A DNA stretch of 64,000 bases from Albimonas sp036154955. GTDB lineage: Bacteria; Pseudomonadota; Alphaproteobacteria; Rhodobacterales; Rhodobacteraceae. The notes beneath the pieces are model-generated. The model was not told the origin of the DNA and made no database searches. It worked only from the letters and a program-made list of their open reading frames with translations. This document shows, piece by piece, positions 25,425-33,787 of the stretch. Location of the stretch: positions 1 to 64,000 of the forward strand of contig JAYZWL010000135.1 of assembly GCA_036154955.1 (NCBI GenBank), read 5' to 3'. The translations under genes and the position numbers were made by a program. Position 1 is the stretch's first letter. Every line of letters starts with the position of its first letter.

Positions 25425-26369
25425 ATGCAGTGGCGAGGCCGCAGGGGCAGCGACAATATCGAAGACCGGCGCGGACAGGCGCCCCGCACCGGCTTCGGCC
25501 GGTCGCCGTTCGGCTCGCGCCGCTCGCCCTTCCCCGGCGGCTTCGGGGGCGGGCTCGGCGGCGGGTCGGGCCGGCGCATCGCCCTCCCCCGCTCCCGCCT
25601 CGGGCTTCTGGTCATGGTCGCGGTGCTGGTGATCGGCGCGCTGTCGCAGGGCGGGCTGCTGGAGGACGCGGGCGTCGCCCCCGGCGACGTGACCGGCGGC
25701 GCCCCCCGCCTGTCGGAGGCGCAGCGCGAGGCCGGGGAGTTCGTCTCCGTCGTGCTGGCCGACACCGAGGAGGTCTGGGCCGACCGCTTCGCCGCGGAAC
25801 TGGGCCGCGACTACGTCCCGCCCAGGCTGGTGCTGTTCACCGGCGCCGTGCGCTCCGCCTGCGGGGGGGCGACGTCGGCCGCCGGGCCGTTCTATTGCCC
25901 CGCGGACCAGCGCGCCTATCTCGACACCGCCTTCTTCGACGAGCTGTCCCAGCGGCTCGGCGCCTCGGGGGATTTCGCGGCGGCCTATGTCATCGCCCAT
26001 GAGATCGGGCACCATGTGGAAAACCTGCTCGGCGTGCTCGACCGCGCCCAGCAGGCGAAGGCGGGCGCCAGTCCCGACGCCGCCAACGCGATCCAGGTGC
26101 GGGTGGAGCTTCAGGCCGACTGCCTCGCCGGCGTCTGGGCCCAGCGCGCGCAGGAGAAGTTCGGCAGCCTCGATCCCGGCGACGTGGACGAGGCGCTGAA
26201 CGCCGCCTCGCGCATCGGCGACGACGCGCTGCAGCGCCAGGCGGGCCAGGTGGTGCGGCCCGAGACCTTCCAGCACGGCACGTCCGAGCAGCGCCGCGGC
26301 TGGTTCCAGCGCGGCTTCGAGGGCGGGACCATCGCCGCCTGCGACACCTTCGCGACCGACCGGCTCTGA
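25425..26369 (+). CDS. Neutral zinc metallopeptidase, YpfJ/KPN_02809 family
   Basis: Membrane-anchored protease-like protein of 314 aa. A charged, Gly-rich N-terminus with the family's characteristic RRGSDNIEDRRG (about 4-15) precedes one transmembrane helix (about 65-82, LLVMVAVLVIGALSQGGLL). The large domain outside contains the zinc motif HEIGHH (about 191-196) and a downstream Glu in RVELQADCLAGVWA, a likely third ligand. Length and motif order match the YpfJ family, whose substrates are unknown. The start has GGGGGAGAG. Its 3' end converges on lutC with a hairpin element between. Confidence 0.87.
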   Translation: MQWRGRRGSDNIEDRRGQAPRTGFGRSPFGSRRSPFPGGFGGGLGGGSGRRIALPRSRLGLLVMVAVLVIGALSQGGLLEDAGVAPGDVTGGAPRLSEAQREAGEFVSVVLADTEEVWADRFAAELGRDYVPPRLVLFTGAVRSACGGATSAAGPFYCPADQRAYLDTAFFDELSQRLGASGDFAAAYVIAHEIGHHVENLLGVLDRAQQAKAGASPDAANAIQVRVELQADCLAGVWAQRAQEKFGSLDPGDVDEALNAASRIGDDALQRQAGQVVRPETFQHGTSEQRRGWFQRGFEGGTIAACDTFATDRL

Positions 26370-26382
26370 CCGGGAAGGACGG

Positions 26383-26436
26383 GAGCCGCGCGACGACCCG
26401 GACGCATGCGGCGCCCCGGCGCCCGCGCGGCGCGGC
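26383..26436. repeat. GC-rich intergenic hairpin element, copy C
   Basis: GCCGCGCG (26385-26392) pairs with CGCGCGGC (26424-26431). The first 23 bp are nearly identical to copy B (one mismatch) and copy D (two mismatches). It lies between the convergent 3' ends of the zinc metallopeptidase and lutC. Confidence 0.68.
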
Positions 26437-26552
26437 GCCCTGGGCGCTTGCGGAGACGGGCGCCCTGGGACGCTGGGCGCCACAGGGGGGACGGCGGGCG
26501 GGGCGACGCTCCGCAGGAGCAAGCGCCCGTCCCCGCCCCCCCGTCGTCCCCG

Positions 26553-27221
26553 TCAGTCCTCGACGATGAAGACGTGCACCGCCACCGGGCCATGGGCGCC
26601 GAGCTGCAGCACCTGCCCGATATCGGCCGAGCGCGACGGACCCGTCACCAGGTTCACCGTGCGCGACATCGGCCCCGCCCGGCGCACCCGCGCCCACATC
26701 TCCTCCAGCCCCGGAACCACGTCCGCGGCCTTCAGGACCATGAAATGCGTCTCGCCCAGGAAGGTCAGCGTCACCGGGTTGTCGGGGCCCGAGCGCAGCG
26801 CCACCGTCCCCGTCTCCGCCACCCCGCACAGGCCCCGGCTCAGCGTCGCGGGCTCCTCCAGCCGGCCGACCCCGCGGGAGGCGTCGAGCCCCGACCAGTC
26901 GAGATCCTCGAAGTCCGGCTCCTCGCCCATGCGGATGCCGCGGGGCAGGTTGCGGGCGCGAAGCTCCTCGACCAGCGCGCCGGGCAGCGCGTCCATCGAG
27001 GGCAGGCGGGTCACGGTCGCGTCCACCCCGCGCAGCTTGGCTTCGAACCGCTCCAGCATCGCCGCGCCCTCGGTGCGCGCGATCTCCGGCACCGGCGCGG
27101 TCTGGGCGCCGGCCATGCGCAGCCGCGCGTCCACCGCCGCGCGCCGGTCCTCGTCCGTCACGCCCGCGTTCTCGGTCAGCGACCGGCGCAGCCGCGCGAG
27201 GATCCTCACCCGGCCGCTCAT
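26553..27221 (-). CDS. lutC: Lactate utilization protein LutC
   Basis: LUD-domain (YkgG/LutC) protein of 222 aa, third gene of lutABC. LutABC is a membrane-associated iron-sulfur system that oxidises L-lactate to pyruvate. The LUD fold is visible from ARTEGAAMLERFEAKLRG to the C-terminal VTGPSRSADIGQVLQLGAHG, the latter being the most conserved segment of the family. It overlaps lutB by ATGA. Length is normal and the C-terminus ends in the typical VHVFIVED. Confidence 0.9.
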   Translation of the reverse strand: MSGRVRILARLRRSLTENAGVTDEDRRAAVDARLRMAGAQTAPVPEIARTEGAAMLERFEAKLRGVDATVTRLPSMDALPGALVEELRARNLPRGIRMGEEPDFEDLDWSGLDASRGVGRLEEPATLSRGLCGVAETGTVALRSGPDNPVTLTFLGETHFMVLKAADVVPGLEEMWARVRRAGPMSRTVNLVTGPSRSADIGQVLQLGAHGPVAVHVFIVED

Positions 27222-28657
27222 TTCGCGCCCCCCCGCCGGCCGTCCGCATCCGGGCGGTAACGGTCCATGAAGGTGCCGCCCTCCGGCGCGGGGAAGTCCC
27301 GCGCCTGCGTCCAGGCCCCGCCCAGCGGCAGGCGCTTCACCCGCCCGCCCGAAGCCAGCAGCCGCAGCCCCCAGGCCGCAGCCCGCGCCGCCGCCCGGTA
27401 GACCCCGGGCCGCGCCGCGGCCGACGCCCAGAACCGCAGCCCCCTGCGCGTGCCCGCAGGCGTCAGCTGGCGCTCGAACTCCCGCTCCCGCCAGTGGCGC
27501 ATCATCTTGGGCAGAGGGATCCGCATCGGGCAGACCTCCTCGCAGCGCCCGCAGAAGGTGGAGGCGTTGGGCAATTGCCCGCCCTGCTTCAGCCCGATCA
27601 GCGAGGGCGTCAGCACCGCCCCCATCGGCCCCGGATAGACCCAGCCGTAGGCGTGCCCGCCGACCGAGCGGTAGACCGGGCAGTGGTTCATGCAGGCCCC
27701 GCAGCGGATGCAGCGCAGCATCTCCTGGAACTCGGTCCCCACCATGGCCGAGCGCCCGTTGTCGAGCAGCACCACGTGGTATTCCTCCGGCCCGTCCGGG
27801 TCCGCCTCCCGCCGCGGCCCGGCGGAGAAGGTGGTGTAGACCGACATCTCCTGCCCGGTGGCCGAGCGCGCCAGCACCCGCAGCACGGTCGAGGCGTCCT
27901 CCAGCGTCGGCACGATCTTCTCCAGCGAGGCGATGACGATATGCACCCGCGGCAGCGACTGCGACAGGTCCCCGTTGCCCTCGTTGGTCACGATCACCGA
28001 CTGGCCGGTCTCCGCGATCAGCATGTTGGCGCCGGTGATCCCGACCTCGGCCTCGAAATACTTGGCGCGCAGTTCAGCGCGGGCTTCGAGCAAGAGCTTG
28101 TCGAGCCCCTCCAGGTCCCGGTCCTCGGGCAGGTGCGGGTGATGCTTGCGGAACGCCTCGCGCACCTGCGGGACGGTGACGTGGATCGCCGGGCCGATGA
28201 TGTGGCTCGGCGTCTCCTTGCGAAGCTGGATGATGTATTCGCCCAGATCCGTCTCGACCGGGGCGATCCCCTTCTCCTCCAGGAAGTCGTTGAGCCCGAT
28301 CTCCTCCGAGATCATCGACTTGCCCTTGTTCACCGTCTTCGCCCTGGCGGCGCGGCAGATGCCGAGCACGATCTCGCGGGCGTCCTCCGCCGTCTCGGCC
28401 CAATGCACCTGGCCGCCGTCGGCCTGCACCTTCGCCTCATATTCCTCAAGGTAGAGGTCGAGATGGGCGAGCGTGTGGTTCTTGAGATCCCGCGCCGCGT
28501 CGCGCAGGGCGTCGAATTCCGGCACCGCGCCCGAGGCGTAGGCCCGCTTGGCCATGGAATTGGCCAGCGCCTTGGTCATCTGCTCCTGCAATCCGCCGTC
28601 GGCGATGGCGGCGCGGGCGTTGGCCTTGAACTGCGGGGTGGTGGGCTGGTGGGTCAT
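27218..28657 (-). CDS. lutB: Lactate utilization iron-sulfur protein LutB
   Basis: Iron-sulfur subunit of the L-lactate oxidation system, 479 aa. An N-terminal LUD-like domain (about 40-290, including VNKGKSMISEEIGLNDFLEE and ITGANMLIAETGQ) is followed by two [4Fe-4S] ferredoxin motifs: CIRCGACMNHCP (about 317-328) and CGRCEEVCP (about 368-376). A C-terminal arm with basic segments completes it. It is translationally coupled to both neighbours by four-base overlaps. Cytoplasmic face of the membrane; electrons probably pass toward the quinone pool. Confidence 0.93.
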   Translation of the reverse strand: MTHQPTTPQFKANARAAIADGGLQEQMTKALANSMAKRAYASGAVPEFDALRDAARDLKNHTLAHLDLYLEEYEAKVQADGGQVHWAETAEDAREIVLGICRAARAKTVNKGKSMISEEIGLNDFLEEKGIAPVETDLGEYIIQLRKETPSHIIGPAIHVTVPQVREAFRKHHPHLPEDRDLEGLDKLLLEARAELRAKYFEAEVGITGANMLIAETGQSVIVTNEGNGDLSQSLPRVHIVIASLEKIVPTLEDASTVLRVLARSATGQEMSVYTTFSAGPRREADPDGPEEYHVVLLDNGRSAMVGTEFQEMLRCIRCGACMNHCPVYRSVGGHAYGWVYPGPMGAVLTPSLIGLKQGGQLPNASTFCGRCEEVCPMRIPLPKMMRHWREREFERQLTPAGTRRGLRFWASAAARPGVYRAAARAAAWGLRLLASGGRVKRLPLGGAWTQARDFPAPEGGTFMDRYRPDADGRRGGAK

Positions 28658-29454
28658 TTCGAGCCCTCCCCGATGGCGGGGCCGTCGGTCATGCCGGCAA
28701 GCACCTCGACCACGTGGCGGGCCTTCACCGGGCGCCCCTCGCGGGTCAGGCGGCCGGCCATGTTCAGCAGGCAGCCCAGATCGCCGGCGAGCAGCAGCTC
28801 CGCCCCGGTGTCGGCGGCGTGGCGCGCCTTGTCGGAGACCATGCGCTCGGAGATCGCGGGGTATTTCACGCAGAACGTGCCGCCGAAGCCGCAGCAGACC
28901 TCGGATTCCGTCATCTCCGCCACTTCCAGCCCCGGCACCTTGTCCAGCAGCGCGCGCGGCTGGGCCTTGATCCCGAGGCTGCGCAGGCCCGAGCAGCTGT
29001 CGTGATAGGTCACCTTCGCCACCCCCTCGGGCGCGGTCGCGGCGACCTTCGCGTCGGGAAGCACATCGGCGAGAAAGGCGGTGATCTCGAAGGTCTTGGC
29101 GGCCAGCTTCTCGGCCCGCGCCCGCCAGCGGTCGCCGGGGGAGAACATCTCGGGATAGTCCTTGATGATCGTCGCGGCGCAGGAGCCCGAGGGCAGCACC
29201 ACCGCGTCATAGTCCTCGAATTCGGCGATGGTCCGGCGCGCCAGCCGCTTGGCGCCGGCGCGGTCGCCCGAGTTCCAGGCCGGCTGGCCGCAGCAGGTCT
29301 GCCCCTGCGGGACCCGCACGTCGCAGCCCGCGTCCTCCAGAAGCTTCACCGCGGCGAAGCCGACCGAAGGCCGCATCAGGTCCACGAGGCAGGTCGCCAT
29401 GAACGCGATCTTCGGGCGTGCCGCCGGTTCGGGCGCCTGGGTGTCTGGGGTCAT
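28654..29454 (-). CDS. lutA: Lactate utilization (Fe-S)-binding protein LutA
   Basis: First gene of lutABC, 266 aa, with two CCG domains that bind iron-sulfur clusters. The first is CLVDLMRPSVG (about 22) with TCCGQPAWNSGD (about 53), the second HDSCSGLRSLGI (about 150) with EVCCGFGGTF (about 186). These resemble the cluster-binding repeats of heterodisulfide reductase B and GlpC. The start is well supported by AAGGAGGCGGTTG. The operon promoter should lie in the 327-bp spacer upstream; no lutR-like regulator gene is adjacent. Confidence 0.92.
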   Translation of the reverse strand: MTPDTQAPEPAARPKIAFMATCLVDLMRPSVGFAAVKLLEDAGCDVRVPQGQTCCGQPAWNSGDRAGAKRLARRTIAEFEDYDAVVLPSGSCAATIIKDYPEMFSPGDRWRARAEKLAAKTFEITAFLADVLPDAKVAATAPEGVAKVTYHDSCSGLRSLGIKAQPRALLDKVPGLEVAEMTESEVCCGFGGTFCVKYPAISERMVSDKARHAADTGAELLLAGDLGCLLNMAGRLTREGRPVKARHVVEVLAGMTDGPAIGEGSK

Positions 29455-29781
29455 TCAACCGCCTCCTTGGTTCGCCCCCTTGTGTTAAGCGCGCCCGGGC
29501 GGGCGCGGCAAGCGGTTCGGGGCGTGCGCGGGGGGATCGTCTCCGATCCGGCGACGTCGCGCAATTGCGCGGCGATGTGACGATTTCCGCAGACGCGCCG
29601 CCGCCGCCCGGGCTCTGGTTTGCGCGCGGACCGCCGGCCCGCGGCGCGTCGGGGGGCGCCGCCGCGCCCGCCTGCGCCGCGTCTTCCGGCCGCCGCCCGG
29701 CGGCCGTCTCGCCTACCCGGCCGCCGCCGCAGGCCCCTCCGCAGCAGGAGGCCGCCGCCGCAGGCCCCGACCGGAGCCCCG
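29455..29781. other. 327-bp spacer upstream of lutABC, with a 12-bp palindrome
   Basis: This spacer separates the divergent lut operon and the SMR-like gene. It contains GCGCAATTGCGC (29559-29570), a perfect palindrome about 105 bp from the lutA start, and GGATC/GATCC (29534-29549). A patch near 29480 reads TTAACACAA on the minus strand. I see no gene in it. Confidence 0.45.
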
Positions 29782-30114
29782 ATGTCGTCCCTCGTCTCTC
29801 CCGCCCTCGTCACGCCGCTCTGCGTGCTGGGCTCCGCCGCCGCCTACGCCGCGGCCATGGTCATGCTCAAAGTCTGGGGCCTCACGCCCGGCTTCGGCGG
29901 CGCGCTCTGCGTCGCGGCCTTCCTGCTCGGCGCGGCGCTGGAGGCCGCGGCCCTGCGCGAGGCGCGGCTCGGCGCCGTCTACATCGCGGTGCTGGGGGTG
30001 GAGTCGGTGATCGTGCTGGCCGCCGGCGCGGCGATGTTCGGCGAAAGCTATTCCCTGCGCGAATGGGCCGGGGGCGCGCTGGTCATGGTCGGGGTGATGC
30101 TGGCGGCGATCTGA
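29782..30114 (+). CDS. Small multidrug resistance-like membrane protein
   Basis: Four-helix membrane protein of 110 aa, the length of SMR transporters. Helices lie at about 10-30, 36-56, 60-80 and 88-108; the last reads EWAGGALVMVGVMLAAI, as in SMR family members. The functional SMR proteins carry an essential Glu in helix 1; here the corresponding segment is SAAAYAAAMVMLKVW with no acidic residue, although Glu residues occur in helices 2 and 3. It may therefore be a divergent SMR or EamA-like relative rather than a drug-proton antiporter. The ATG at 29782 is preceded by CCGGAGCCCCG. Confidence 0.65.
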   Translation: MSSLVSPALVTPLCVLGSAAAYAAAMVMLKVWGLTPGFGGALCVAAFLLGAALEAAALREARLGAVYIAVLGVESVIVLAAGAAMFGESYSLREWAGGALVMVGVMLAAI

Positions 30115-30258
30115 CCGCCCCTCCCGCCTTCCGCCCCCGCCTTCCGCCGAGACATGCGCGCTGGACCTCCGCCCGGAATTCGGGTAATGGCGCGCCTCTG
30201 CGGCAGGGACACCCCTGGAGGCCCGCCGCCTGCGAAACACTTATCAGGAGTATCGACG

Positions 30259-30879
30259 ATGGCCGAGCTTCCCATTCTCGAAGCCACCGCCCGCTCCGGC
30301 ACGGGCAAAGGGGCTGCCCGCGCCGCGCGTCGCGAGGGGCTCGTTCCGGGCGTGATCTATGGCGGCGGGCAGGACCCGGTCGCGATCAACGTCAAGCACA
30401 ACGAGCTGCTCAAGCGGCTCAAGGCCGGCAAGTTCCTCTCGACCCTCTACAACGTGAAGGTCGACGGCGCCGACACCCGCGTGGTCTGCCGCGCCGTTCA
30501 GCGCGACGTGGTCCGGGACCTGCCGACCCATGTCGACTTCCTGCGCCTGACTGAAAAGTCGCGCGTGGCCCTGCACATCCCCGTGGAGTTCATCAACCAC
30601 GAGGCGGCCCCGGGCCTGAAGCGCGGCGGCGTGCTGACCGTGGTGCGCGCGGATGTGGAGCTGTCGGTGATCGCCGGCGCCATCCCCGACCACGTGACCG
30701 TGGACCTGACCGGTCGCACCTTCGGCGACGTCATCCACATCTCCGACGTGGCCCTTCCCGAGGGCGTGAAGCCGGTCATCACCGACCGTGACTTCGTGAT
30801 CGCCAACATCACCGCCCCGTCGGGCCTGGTGTCGGAAGAGAACGCCGAGGCCGAGGAAGCCGCCGCCGCCGAGGCGTGA
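30259..30879 (+). CDS. rplY: Ribosomal protein bL25 (CTC type)
   Basis: 5S rRNA-binding protein of the large ribosomal subunit, 206 aa. The N-terminal L25 domain (about 5-95) has the conserved KGAARAARREGLVPGVIYGG. The C-terminal TL5/CTC domain (100-190) ends in an acidic Glu/Ala tail, as usual in alphaproteobacteria. The start at 30259 lies behind CAGGAG; a longer frame begins at 30154 without a ribosome-binding site. A strong terminator follows. pth, its frequent partner, lies 2 kb downstream behind a divergent gene pair. Confidence 0.95.
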   Translation: MAELPILEATARSGTGKGAARAARREGLVPGVIYGGGQDPVAINVKHNELLKRLKAGKFLSTLYNVKVDGADTRVVCRAVQRDVVRDLPTHVDFLRLTEKSRVALHIPVEFINHEAAPGLKRGGVLTVVRADVELSVIAGAIPDHVTVDLTGRTFGDVIHISDVALPEGVKPVITDRDFVIANITAPSGLVSEENAEAEEAAAAEA

Positions 30880-30910
30880 TCTTCGCGCGCCCTATCCGGC
30901 GCCTGACCGC

Positions 30911-30950
30911 AACGCCCGCCGCGAAAACTCCGCGGCGGGCGTTTCTCGTT
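30911..30950 (+). terminator. Rho-independent terminator after rplY
   Basis: A perfect 13-bp stem, AACGCCCGCCGCG (30911-30923) with CGCGGCGGGCGTT (30931-30943), has a 7-nt loop and the tail TTTCTCGTT. Confidence 0.88.
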
Positions 30951-30978
30951 CCGGGACGGACGCGGCCGCCGCGCCCGG

Positions 30979-31836
30979 TCACGCCTGCAACCTCGCCGCG
31001 GCGAACAGCGCGTTCAGCTCGCCATGCGGGATCCCGCCCGGCGCCCAGCTCACGCCGCCCGTCTCCCGCAGCTCCCGCGCCGCCGCGCGCGCGCATCCCA
31101 GCGCCGCTCGGGCGATGGAGCCGCCCAGGCTGACCCGCGCGGCCCCCGCCGCGATCAGCTCGCGCGCGTTCCCCGCGTCGGACATGAAGCCCAGCACCAC
31201 GTTCAGCGGCCCGCGCACCTCCGCCTTCAGCCGCCGCACCGTCTCCGGATCCGCAGGGGCCGGGGCGTAGACGCAGTCCGCCCCCGCGGCGAGGAACCGG
31301 TTGCAGCGCGCGATCGCCTCCGCCATCGCGGCCTCCGGCGGCAGGCCCGCGACCAGGGCGTCGGTGCGCCCGGTCAGCACGAAATCCTCGCCCGTCGCCG
31401 CCGCCGCGGCCCGCGCGGCCGCGATCCGCGCCGCGGCGAGGTCGGCCGGATAGAGCCCGTCGCGCAGCGGCGGCTTGTCCTCGATATTCCCGCCGGCGAG
31501 CCCCGCCGCCATCGCCAGACGCACCGTCTCCGCCGCCGCCTCGGGCGCGTCGCCCCAGCCCGCCTCCAGGTCGCCGTTGACCGGCAGCGCCGTGGCGGCC
31601 GCGATCTCCGCCATCCGCGCCATCATCGCCGCCCGCCCCACCCCCAGCTCCGGCGCGCCGACCGCGTAGTCCTGCAGGCCCATCGCGAAGGCGATCCCGG
31701 CCGAGGTGGTGGCGAGCGCGGGAAACCCCTCCGCCGCCAGCACCGCCGCCGAACCCGCGTCCCAGGCGTTCGGCATCACGAAGCCCGGCCCCGCATGCAG
31801 CGCGCGGAAGGCCCGCGCCTTGTCGTCCCGGGTCAT
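30979..31836 (-). CDS. Isocitrate lyase/PEP mutase family enzyme
   Basis: TIM-barrel protein of the PEP mutase/isocitrate lyase superfamily, 285 aa. The Mg-binding acidic motifs are VNGDLEAGWGDAPE (about 86-99) and GGNIEDKP (about 116-123). The isocitrate lyase signature KKCGH is absent, so it belongs to the smaller mutase/lyase branch (methylisocitrate lyase-like, oxaloacetate hydrolase-like, carboxyphosphonoenolpyruvate mutase-like). The substrate cannot be assigned. The ATG at 31836 behind GGAGGGCG is chosen over upstream in-frame codons. It is divergent from a LysR regulator 112 bp away, its probable regulator. Confidence 0.82.
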   Translation of the reverse strand: MTRDDKARAFRALHAGPGFVMPNAWDAGSAAVLAAEGFPALATTSAGIAFAMGLQDYAVGAPELGVGRAAMMARMAEIAAATALPVNGDLEAGWGDAPEAAAETVRLAMAAGLAGGNIEDKPPLRDGLYPADLAAARIAAARAAAAATGEDFVLTGRTDALVAGLPPEAAMAEAIARCNRFLAAGADCVYAPAPADPETVRRLKAEVRGPLNVVLGFMSDAGNARELIAAGAARVSLGGSIARAALGCARAAARELRETGGVSWAPGGIPHGELNALFAAARLQA

Positions 31837-31948
31837 CGCCCGCCCTCCGGTCCCGCCGCCCCGCCGGCGGCCCCCTTTCCTGCCCTTGCCGGCGCCATCC
31901 GTCCAATGCATGTTCTGCAAGCGCTCCATTCGAATTCCGGATACCGTC
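31837..31948. promoter_or_regulatory. Divergent promoter region with candidate LysR sites
   Basis: This is the 112-bp spacer between the PEP mutase-family gene and its LysR neighbour. TGCATGTTCTGCA lies around 31906-31918 and the palindrome ATTCGAAT at about 31928-31935. Either could be part of a LysR-type operator; no clean T-N11-A arm pair is evident. Confidence 0.35.
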
Positions 31949-32839
31949 ATGGACTCCGAGTCCCTCGCCACCTTCGTCGCCATCCACCGCGCCGGCGGCG
32001 TCTCGGCGGCGGCGGAGCGGCTGCACCGCTCGCAGCCCGCCATCTCCCGCCGCCTCGCGTTGCTGGAGGCCCGGCTGGGCGCGCCCCTGTTCGAACGGAC
32101 GGCGTCCGGGCTGAGCCTGTCTCAGGCCGGGGCCGCCCTGCTGCCCCATGCCGAACGCGCGCTGGCCGCGCTGGAGGACGCCGCCGCCGCCATGGCCGAC
32201 TTCGCCGCCGGCACGGCCGGGCCGATATCGCTGGCCGTGGTCGGCACGCTGGCCGACGCGCGCCTGTCCGCGGTGCTGCGCGGCTTCGCGGAAGAGGCGC
32301 CGGGCGTGCCCGTGCATCTGCGCACCGCCACCTCCGCCGAGGTCTCCCGCCATGTCCGCGCCGGAGAGGCCGCTTTGGGCCTGCGCTACTTCCGGGACCG
32401 CGGCCCGGGCCTCGACCAGCGCCCGCTCGCGCCCGAACCGCTGGCGCTGGTCTGCGCCCCCGACCACCCGCTTGCGGGGCGCGAGCTCGCCGCGCTCGAC
32501 CGGCTCGCCGACGCGCGCTGGCTCGCCTTCCCCCACCGCGCCGGCCGGCCCGAGGCGGCGACCCATATCGCGCCGCTCTTCGCCGCCCGGGGGATCGAGG
32601 CGCCCGAGGTCACGCCGGTCGACAGCCTCTCCGGCCAGAGGGCGCTGGCCGCGGCGGGCCACGGCCTCGCCCTGCTGCCCGAAGGCTTCGCGGCCGAGGA
32701 TCTCGCCCGCGGCGCGCTGGGCCGCATCCGGGTCCGCGGCTTCGCGCCGGCCAACCCGGTCACCCTCCTGACCCGCTCGGGCGGTTATCTCGGCCCCGCC
32801 GCCCGCCGGCTCGCCGACCTGCTGGCCGCCCGGTTCTGA
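31949..32839 (+). CDS. LysR-family transcriptional regulator
   Basis: LysR regulator of 296 aa. The N-terminal winged helix (2-60) reads LATFVAIHRAGGVSAAAERL then HRSQPAISRRLALLEARLG, a canonical recognition helix. An effector-binding domain follows from about residue 90. The start at 31949 has no strong ribosome-binding site but is where the LysR fold begins. It is divergent from the PEP mutase-family gene, the classic arrangement for a LysR protein and its target. The effector is unknown. Confidence 0.88.
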   Translation: MDSESLATFVAIHRAGGVSAAAERLHRSQPAISRRLALLEARLGAPLFERTASGLSLSQAGAALLPHAERALAALEDAAAAMADFAAGTAGPISLAVVGTLADARLSAVLRGFAEEAPGVPVHLRTATSAEVSRHVRAGEAALGLRYFRDRGPGLDQRPLAPEPLALVCAPDHPLAGRELAALDRLADARWLAFPHRAGRPEAATHIAPLFAARGIEAPEVTPVDSLSGQRALAAAGHGLALLPEGFAAEDLARGALGRIRVRGFAPANPVTLLTRSGGYLGPAARRLADLLAARF

Positions 32840-32919
32840 GCCCGCGCTTGCCCCGCGCCCGCCCGCGCGTTACCTCCCCCGCACCAGCCCATCGACCCGC
32901 GAACCCGGAGGCTCCGCCC

Positions 32920-33657
32920 ATGCTGCTCTTCGTCGGCCTCGGCAATCCGGGGCGGGAACATGCGAAGCAACGCCACAACATCGGCTTCATGGCGCTCGAT
33001 CGCATCGCCGACGACCACGGCTTCGGCCCGTGGCGGGACAAGTTCCAGGGCCAGGTCTCCGAAGGCCGGCTGGGGGACGAGAAGGTGATCCTGCTCAAGC
33101 CCCAGACCTACATGAACCTCTCGGGCCAGTCGGTCGGCGCTGCGATCCGCTTCCACAAGATCCCGGTGGAGGACGTGACCGTCCTGCATGACGAGCTCGA
33201 CCTCGCCCCCGGCAAGTGCCGCGCCAAGCGGGGCGGCGGCCATGCCGGGCATAACGGCCTGCGCTCCATCCACCAGCATTGCGGGCCGGACTACGGCCGG
33301 GTGCGGCTCGGCATCGGTCATCCCGGGCGCAAGGAGCTGGTGTCGGGCTACGTGCTGCACGACTTCTCCAAATATGACGAGCAGTGGCTCGACGACCTGC
33401 TGCGCGGGGTTTCGGACGGGGCCGCGGCGCTGGCGGCCAAGGACGACGCGGGCTTCATGAACGCGGTGGCCCTGCGCACCGCGCCGCAGCGCCCCAAGCC
33501 GCCCCGCAAGCCGGCGCCCGGTCCGGCCGCCGGCCCGCGCCCCGATGGCCCGACGGAAACCCGGCTCTCCGCCGACCCGACCCGACCCGCGGGCGCGGAG
33601 GCGCCGGCGGACGAAACCCTGTCGCCGCTTGAGAAGTTAAAGCGGCGTTTTTCTTGA
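32920..33657 (+). CDS. pth: Peptidyl-tRNA hydrolase
   Basis: Recycles peptidyl-tRNA released from stalled ribosomes, cytoplasmic, 245 aa. The catalytic core (1-190) shows the family motifs GLGNPGREHAKQRHNIGFM (with the catalytic His of RHN about residue 20), KPQTYMNLSGQSV and the GGGHAGHNGLRSI loop. A Pro/Ala-rich extension of about 50 residues ends SPLEKLKRRFS, a length common in Rhodobacterales. The start has CCGGAGG. The ychF GTPase gene is 1.1 kb downstream; rplY is upstream beyond an inserted gene pair. Confidence 0.95.
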   Translation: MLLFVGLGNPGREHAKQRHNIGFMALDRIADDHGFGPWRDKFQGQVSEGRLGDEKVILLKPQTYMNLSGQSVGAAIRFHKIPVEDVTVLHDELDLAPGKCRAKRGGGHAGHNGLRSIHQHCGPDYGRVRLGIGHPGRKELVSGYVLHDFSKYDEQWLDDLLRGVSDGAAALAAKDDAGFMNAVALRTAPQRPKPPRKPAPGPAAGPRPDGPTETRLSADPTRPAGAEAPADETLSPLEKLKRRFS

Positions 33658-33728
33658 ACATCGCGACGCCGCCGCCTCAGATTTCCTTCGAACCCCAAAT
33701 CATCGCTTCTGTTTATATTTCGACTCGC

Positions 33729-33759
33729 TTGACCTGACGCTGAGATATGGCAGAATAAT
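33729..33759 (+). promoter_or_regulatory. Putative promoter of a VPLPA gene
   Basis: TTGACC (33729-33734) and AATAAT (33754-33759) are 19 bp apart in an AT-rich patch. The -10 overlaps the upstream in-frame ATG at 33758, arguing that translation starts at 33788. Confidence 0.45.
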
Positions 33760-33787
33760 GCCTGTCCCTCCCGTCAGGATCGCTGAA

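Noticed and set aside
25200..26522. Upstream extension of the pyruvate carboxylase frame to 26522
   Set aside because: The extension has no homology, lies antisense to the zinc metallopeptidase gene, and the biotin carboxylase domain begins exactly at ATG 25199.
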